NCBI GenBank assembly: GCA_902606745.1
Contig: CACLHR010000004.1
Coordinates: forward strand, 28,656-92,655
From: an uncultured Gammaproteobacteria bacterium
Lineage (GTDB): Bacteria; Pseudomonadota; Gammaproteobacteria; PS1; Pseudothioglobaceae
DNA length: 64,000 nt
Reading direction: 5' to 3'
Position 1 is the stretch's first letter. Each line of letters starts with the position of its first letter. Below the pieces are notes generated by a model, which ran no database searches, had not been told where the DNA came from, and saw only the letters and a list, made by a program, of their open reading frames with translations. The position numbers and the translations under genes were made by a program. Shown here piece by piece: positions 59,485 to 64,000 of this stretch.

Positions 59485-60701
59485 AACAACATCTCCGTAA
59501 TATTTCTAAGAACTTGATTGAGGTCCGCCATGAATCTTGCACCTTCTGCGCCATCAATGACTCTATGGTCATATGAAAGTGCGAGTGGAAGAATTGCGGT
59601 AGGTTCAAAAGTCTCGCCATTCCATATTGCCTTTATCTGTATTCGTGAGACACCCAATATTGCAACCTGTGGAGAATTTATAATGGGTGTAAACTGGGTT
59701 CCGCCAATACCACCTAGGCTTGAAATGGTAAAGCCTGCATCTTTCATCTCTTCCGATTTTAATAACCCTTCTCTTGCCCTTGCTGAAGTCTCTGTTAGCT
59801 CTTGAGCAAGCTCAATTAAGGATTTTTTGCCAACATCTCGAACCACTGGCACAACTAAACCATTAGGAGTATCCACAGCAATTCCGAGATTAAAATATTT
59901 TTTGATTACAAGATTCTCACCATTTTCGTCTAGTGAGGCGTTAAAGTTTGGATGATTTTTTAGAACTTGTACAACAGCTTTCATTATAAAAACTAATGGA
60001 CTCAACTTAATGTTTCTTTCTTTTTGATGTTGACGGAAGTGCTCCATTTGTTCAATATTGACTTCGTCAAATTGAGTAACATGGGGTATGGTTGTCCAAC
60101 TTTGTGTTAGATGCTTTCCCGATATTTTCTTAATTCTCGAGAGTGGTATTATTTCCACCTCATCATCAACGTTTCCAGTAGTTACAATTTGTTTAACATA
60201 AGACTTTAAATCTTCTGCAAGGATTCTTCCTTTTTGACCGGAACCGCTAATTTTAGATAAACTGACACCAAGTTCACGAGCAAGTTTTCTGATGGAAGGT
60301 GAGGCATGCGAGCTTGGTTCAGTATTTAAAGAGATTTCTTCTTTCGATCGATCAGACTTGTCGGACTTGTCTTTAGTTAGCGTTGAATCCTCAGGACTTA
60401 CCTCTGGTTCTGTTTCTTTTGTTTTCACAGAAGGTTCAGATTCTCTTTCAGCGGGCTCGGAGTCACTTTCAACAGTGAGAATAAGATCACCATGACTTAC
60501 TTTGTCACCCACCTTAATTGCCAGATTAGTTACCTTGCCTGAGAAGGGAGCTGGAATTTCCATTGTAGCCTTGTCAGTTTCTAGTGTAATAATGCTATCA
60601 TTTTCTTTGACAAGGTCGCCAATTTTAACCAATATCTCGATAACATCAACAGAGTCAAAATCACCAATATCTGGCAAATTAACATTTTTTGTGGTAGACA
60701 T
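59481..60701 (-). CDS. aceF: Pyruvate dehydrogenase E2 (dihydrolipoyl acetyltransferase)
   Basis: A 406-residue E2 with one lipoyl domain (Lys44 in LETDKATMEI), a Ser/Glu/Lys-rich linker, the E1/E3-binding domain (ASPSIRKLARELGV, residues about 135-170) and the catalytic domain ending in ALSYDHRVIDGAEGARF with the active-site His. Short form compared with the three-lipoyl E. coli AceF. Sequence features (GGTQFTPIINSPQVAILG) favour pyruvate rather than 2-oxoglutarate. aceE is not upstream; the neighbour is a divergent ABC transporter gene. Confidence 0.9.
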   Translation of the reverse strand: MSTTKNVNLPDIGDFDSVDVIEILVKIGDLVKENDSIITLETDKATMEIPAPFSGKVTNLAIKVGDKVSHGDLILTVESDSEPAERESEPSVKTKETEPEVSPEDSTLTKDKSDKSDRSKEEISLNTEPSSHASPSIRKLARELGVSLSKISGSGQKGRILAEDLKSYVKQIVTTGNVDDEVEIIPLSRIKKISGKHLTQSWTTIPHVTQFDEVNIEQMEHFRQHQKERNIKLSPLVFIMKAVVQVLKNHPNFNASLDENGENLVIKKYFNLGIAVDTPNGLVVPVVRDVGKKSLIELAQELTETSARAREGLLKSEEMKDAGFTISSLGGIGGTQFTPIINSPQVAILGVSRIQIKAIWNGETFEPTAILPLALSYDHRVIDGAEGARFMADLNQVLRNITEMLL

Positions 60702-60855
60702 ATAGATTAAATAATTAGTTTATTAATCGAGCAACGTAATTATCCCAAAATTAGCCTAGTAAGGGCGATAAATGATAAAATAATTTCGCATACTAAATTC
60801 TTAAATCATTTTCTAAAAAACCCACTCTTTGTTACTTTCAATTTAGGTTGTATTT

Positions 60856-61764
60856 ATGGCGTTAGCACTGTCTACAGAAAAATTAACTAAAACCTATTCA
60901 AATCAATTGAAGGCACTTACAGGAATAAATCTTAAAGTGGAAAAGGGTGATTTTTTTGCACTTCTAGGTTCCAATGGCGCTGGAAAAACAACTGCAATAG
61001 GAATTATATGTGGACTGTTAAAGAGTACTGCTGGGTCAGTTGAAATTAATGGACATGACCAAAAAACGCATGTCAATAAGATTAAGAGAATAATCGGCTT
61101 GATGCCCCAAGAATTTAATTTCAATCCCCATGAACCAAATATCGAGATTTTGATTAACCAGGCCGGTTATTTTGGTATACCTCGAACTGAAGCTAAAATT
61201 CAAGCAGAAAAGTTACTAAAAATAATGGAACTATGGGATAGACGTTTTGATATTGCACAGTCTTTATCTGGCGGAATGAAGAGACGCTTAATGCTTGCAA
61301 GAGCATTAATGCATAAACCCGAAATATTAATTTTGGATGAACCAACAGCTGGTGTAGATGTTGAGATACGGCAATCAATGTGGGCATATTTAAAACAACT
61401 AAATAAAGAAGGGGTGACGATTATTTTGACGACCCATTATTTAGAAGAGGCTGAATCACTGTGTCGCAATATAGCGATCTTGGATAAAGGTGAATTGGTT
61501 GAACAGTCAAACATGAAAAAACTCCTTTTAAAAGCAAAACATCAAGTGTTAATTATTGAAAGTATCGATAAATTACCAGAAAATATTGCTGTTGAAAATT
61601 GTGACTGTGAAATATTAGATGATCATACTTTACAAGTATTCCAGGGAGAATCAACTTCAATTTCTGATGTAGTTATTGCGTTGTCAGCTCAAAATATCAA
61701 TGTTTCTCATCTACGTAGCGCACAAAATCGACTTGAAGCGTTGTTTTTATCACTTACCAACTAG
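60856..61764 (+). CDS. yadG: ABC-2-type transporter ATP-binding protein (YadG-like)
   Basis: A 302-residue ATPase with Walker A GSNGAGKTTAIG, the Q-loop MPQEFNFNP, signature LSGGMKRRLMLARALM, Walker B ILILDEPTAGVDVE and a switch His in TTHYLEEAESL. The C-terminal 80 residues form the accessory domain common in ABC-2 exporters. It pairs with the permease gene 10 nt downstream. The substrate of the E. coli YadGH transporter is not established. Confidence 0.92.
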   Translation: MALALSTEKLTKTYSNQLKALTGINLKVEKGDFFALLGSNGAGKTTAIGIICGLLKSTAGSVEINGHDQKTHVNKIKRIIGLMPQEFNFNPHEPNIEILINQAGYFGIPRTEAKIQAEKLLKIMELWDRRFDIAQSLSGGMKRRLMLARALMHKPEILILDEPTAGVDVEIRQSMWAYLKQLNKEGVTIILTTHYLEEAESLCRNIAILDKGELVEQSNMKKLLLKAKHQVLIIESIDKLPENIAVENCDCEILDDHTLQVFQGESTSISDVVIALSAQNINVSHLRSAQNRLEALFLSLTN

Positions 61765-61774
61765 GTTAGATATT

Positions 61775-62536
61775 ATGTGGATTGCATATAAAACAATTGT
61801 ATTTAAAGAGGTTCGTAGGTTTGCACGTATTTGGATTCAAACTATCATTCCTCCAGTTATTACAACTTCACTCTATTTACTTATATTTGGTGGACTGATG
61901 GGTAGTAGGATTGGTCAAATGCAAGGTGTTGACTATTTACATTTCATTGTTCCAGGAATTATTCTTATGACTGTTATTATGCAGTCCTACGCCAATACTG
62001 TTTCTTCATTTTTTATGGCTAAATATAACAATAGTTTCGAAGAGTTATTAGTCTCCCCTACTCCTAACTGGATTATTCTAATGGGATATATAAGCGGAGG
62101 TGTGTCAAGAGGTTTCTGTGTTGGACTTGCGGTCACCTTTACCATTTCTTTTTTTGTAGAGATTAGGCCTTACAGTTTCTCTATTTTGATAGCTACATTC
62201 TTTCTAACTTCCATAATGTTTTCCCTAGCAGGATTTATTAACGCCATATTTGCCAGAACTTTTGATGACGTTTCAATCATTCCTAATTTTGTTCTTTTGC
62301 CGCTAACTTATTTGGGTGGAATGTTTTATAGTATTGATATATTGCCAAGTTTTTGGAGGGGGTTGTCTTCATTTAATCCCATCTTCTATATGATGGACTC
62401 CTTTAGATTAGGTTTTTTAGGTATCGGCTCTGTTGAACTTTGGAAAGCTTTTATAGTACCCCTAGTGATGATTCTTTTGTTGGCCTTGATTGCCAATTAT
62501 TTTCTAAACAGAGGAGTAAGTATCAAAACAGAGTGA
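61775..62536 (+). CDS. yadH: ABC-2-type transporter permease (YadH-like)
   Basis: A 253-residue six-helix permease. The ATG at 61775 (MWIAYKTIVFKEVRRF) was chosen; an earlier in-frame ATG would place 33 residues over the end of the ATPase gene. It closely follows the E. coli YadH pattern: RIWIQTIIPPVITTSLY, FIVPGIILMTVI, FEELLVSPTPNW, and LPLTYLGGMFYSID. It functions with the upstream ATPase as an inner-membrane exporter. Confidence 0.93.
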   Translation: MWIAYKTIVFKEVRRFARIWIQTIIPPVITTSLYLLIFGGLMGSRIGQMQGVDYLHFIVPGIILMTVIMQSYANTVSSFFMAKYNNSFEELLVSPTPNWIILMGYISGGVSRGFCVGLAVTFTISFFVEIRPYSFSILIATFFLTSIMFSLAGFINAIFARTFDDVSIIPNFVLLPLTYLGGMFYSIDILPSFWRGLSSFNPIFYMMDSFRLGFLGIGSVELWKAFIVPLVMILLLALIANYFLNRGVSIKTE

Positions 62537-62626
62537 CTTAGATGCTCTACAACCCCTATTACTACAACATATCTTAAAAAGTTTGTATTAACTTTGTGTT
62601 AAAAACATAAATTTCACTCTCACACA

Positions 62627-62920
62627 TCATGCACCACTATTAGAAAGATAGGAAAGTGATAATTCACCTTCTAATATCTCTTCCATAAAGTCGCCCAAGC
62701 CATTATCAACCCTAAACTTAAAATACGCTTGATGCTCCTCTTTTGTATCCCATTGTTCGTATAAATATATTGTCTTGTTGTCTTCATCAACCAAAAGTTC
62801 AATATGCTTAAATCCCTTGTGAGTTCTTGTTACTGAAAATCCATCGTCACCTTTTGCCCAATCAATAAGCTTCGATGCTCCTTCTTCATGACACGGACAT
62901 TTAACAATTACATAAGTCAT
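62627..62920 (-). CDS. Antibiotic biosynthesis monooxygenase (ABM)-domain-like protein
   Basis: A 97-residue protein with the alternating strand and helix pattern of the dimeric ferredoxin-like ABM family. The segment TIYLYEQWDTKEEHQAYFKFRV is the typical late strand-helix of such proteins. The ribosome site GGAGCG precedes the ATG. Functions range from quinol monooxygenase to unknown stress roles; none can be assigned here. It has a similar-sized, unrelated-looking neighbour on the plus strand. Confidence 0.65.
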   Translation of the reverse strand: MTYVIVKCPCHEEGASKLIDWAKGDDGFSVTRTHKGFKHIELLVDEDNKTIYLYEQWDTKEEHQAYFKFRVDNGLGDFMEEILEGELSLSYLSNSGA

Positions 62921-63070
62921 TTTTCGCTCCTAGAAATATTATTAAAAAAGTTTCATTATAGTTAAAAAAAAAACTCTATTACTCACACATCAAACGAAGT
63001 TTCGATTTTAGTTCAGATTGACTTATAATCCTATACACAACATTTAAATTATAAAAATTAGGAGAAAATT

Positions 63071-63328
63071 ATGAATATATGTGTCGTATCAACTTTTAAT
63101 GGTACCACTGATGACTATATGGAAATGTTTAATACAACCAAAGAAAAGGAAGCAGATTTTTTCGGTGATTACGATATAGGCATTATAAGAGAAGGAAAGA
63201 TTGCTTTGATGATTCACATAACTGATATGGAAAAATTTCAGGAAGTAATGTTGTCTGAAGAAATGCAAGCATGGGATGCGAAATTCAATTGTGTCGATGA
63301 AGTCTATTCGCTAGAAAAAAATAATTAA
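63071..63328 (+). CDS. Small protein of unknown function, ferredoxin-like fold suspected
   Basis: An 85-residue acidic protein with GGAG seven bases before its ATG and TATAAT at 63024-63029 as a candidate -10. Its strand-helix-strand pattern (NICVVSTFNGTTDDYMEMFN, IALMIHITDMEKFQEVML, CVDEVYSLE) recalls small stress-responsive or DUF3764-like proteins of marine bacteria, but I do not recognise it with certainty. Confidence 0.55.
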   Translation: MNICVVSTFNGTTDDYMEMFNTTKEKEADFFGDYDIGIIREGKIALMIHITDMEKFQEVMLSEEMQAWDAKFNCVDEVYSLEKNN

Positions 63329-63334
63329 TATAAT

Positions 63335-64000
63335 CTATTTTTTTATCTGATTCAATTCAACTAACGCCTTTAAACCGATATCGATTGTGTTTCCTATAGC
63401 TACATCATAGTCTATGATTACGTCGCTCTCTGTCGGAGCACTGATCACTGTACAAATTGTTCCAGCACGGTAACCCATCTGGCTACACAAATGAAAAAAT
63501 AGACTAGATTCCATTTCCATGTTTAACACCTTCAACCCGTCAATATTAAGCTTTGAAAGGCTTCCTTTGATATCGGGCAACGTGTTTTTCAACCCATCAA
63601 CGAAACGTGAGGATGGACCATAAAACCCTGGAGATGAGACAGTTATTCCGACTTCGAATGCGACGTTATGATTTTTTGCTTGATTTACCAAAGCGTCGGT
63701 TACTTCAGCAGATGCTTTTGACGCATACGGAATAATTTTTTCTTTGAATCTTGAAGTGTTGTCTATAGCTTCAGTCAGAATTTCTTTTGCTTCCACTTCA
63801 ATTCTTTCAACAATTTCATCTTCTGGAGGTTGATCGTAGTAAAGGCCTGTACTATCTATGCCGAGTGCATACGAGGCAATCGCAAGTGTTCCGGGCGAAA
63901 TATCTGGTTGAACTCCCCCAGATGTTCCAAGCCTTATGAATGTCATCGGTGAGCAGTCGCTGTTCCGAGTGCTATTTTTAAGATCGAATTCGTGGGCAAT
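63335..64000 (-). CDS. Nucleoside phosphorylase-like protein (uridine phosphorylase type), 5' end beyond window
   Basis: The frame is open to base 64000, with 19 further codons before the Met at 63946, so the start lies outside. The visible 222 residues are a PNP/UDP-family C-terminal part. RLGTSGGVQPDI is the phosphate- and ribose-binding segment, and LNMEMESSLFFHLC holds the ribose-binding Glu and Met. Such enzymes phosphorolyse uridine or other nucleosides for salvage. The base specificity cannot be fixed from this fragment. Confidence 0.85.
   Translation of the reverse strand: MAHEFDLKNSTRNSDCSPMTFIRLGTSGGVQPDISPGTLAIASYALGIDSTGLYYDQPPEDEIVERIEVEAKEILTEAIDNTSRFKEKIIPYASKASAEVTDALVNQAKNHNVAFEVGITVSSPGFYGPSSRFVDGLKNTLPDIKGSLSKLNIDGLKVLNMEMESSLFFHLCSQMGYRAGTICTVISAPTESDVIIDYDVAIGNTIDIGLKALVELNQIKK

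Overview
The window is a gene-dense, low-GC (roughly 35-40% by eye) chromosomal segment of a gammaproteobacterium. The taxonomic signal comes from conserved gene order: dusB-fis-purH, folC-cvpA-purF-metZ, yajC-secD-secF, ubiH-like next to fau and 6S RNA, rpmB-rpmG, fabA-fabB and dgkA-birA. Short intergenic gaps, many 1-11 nt overlaps and several genes for methylated osmolytes suggest a streamlined marine lineage. A SUP05/Thioglobus-like affiliation is only a guess, since no sulfur or carbon-fixation gene is present to test it. Both window ends cut genes: an RND exporter at base 1 and a nucleoside phosphorylase-like gene at base 64000.

Layout. 1-3.6 kb: an RND exporter, a LolA-like periplasmic protein and an outer-membrane barrel. 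3.7-8.1 kb: serS, yajC, secD, secF. 8.2-16.8 kb (minus): xthA-trmB-fxsA-folC-cvpA-purF-metZ-fabA-fabB, divergent from pyrE. 18.0-25.1 kb: an accessory metabolic block (below). 25.1-26.0 kb: a small membrane protein, tRNA-Ser(UGA), rpmB, rpmG and a terminator. 26-31.6 kb: acnB, a helix-turn-helix/adenylosuccinate-lyase fusion, rpsP with a long Ala/Glu tail, and rimM. 31.9-42.6 kb: a frameshifted SulP transporter, truA, dgkA, birA, lptB, tsaD, hisA, rnfH, ybeX, pmbA, a ubiH-type hydroxylase and fau. 42.8-43.1 kb: 6S RNA with a good promoter, then the aspartokinase promoter. 43.1-51.4 kb: a second metabolic block with an aspartokinase, a second dimethylglycine/sarcosine dehydrogenase-like protein, an M20 amidohydrolase, a valine-pyruvate-type aminotransferase with a 3' frameshift, dimethylargininase and a FetB-like permease. 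51.4-60.7 kb (minus): rhodanese, purH, fis, dusB, def, an RND exporter, a pcm-like methyltransferase, lpdA, aceF. 60.9-64 kb: a YadGH-type ABC exporter, two small ferredoxin-fold-like proteins and the cut phosphorylase gene.

The most coherent system lies at 18.0-25.1 kb. Its HD-domain protein carries the PhnZ/TmpB metal-ligand set and overlaps a gamma-butyrobetaine-hydroxylase-like dioxygenase, matching the TmpA/TmpB pair that converts 2-(trimethylammonio)ethylphosphonate to glycine betaine and phosphate. The convergent minus-strand pair encodes a BHMT-like methyltransferase and a dimethylglycine-dehydrogenase-like flavoprotein, the next two steps in stripping methyl groups from glycine betaine. 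Together they would draw phosphate, methionine methyl and folate-bound C1 units from one phosphonate. A PhyH-family dioxygenase and two AroQ-like proteins, one without key catalytic residues, sit in the same block without an assigned role.

Other notable points are a repressor-like HTH domain fused to PurB, two frameshifts that both fall in poly-T runs (SulP, AvtA), a 57-bp tandem repeat in the S16 tail, and separation of rimM from trmD/rplS and of aceF-lpdA from aceE.
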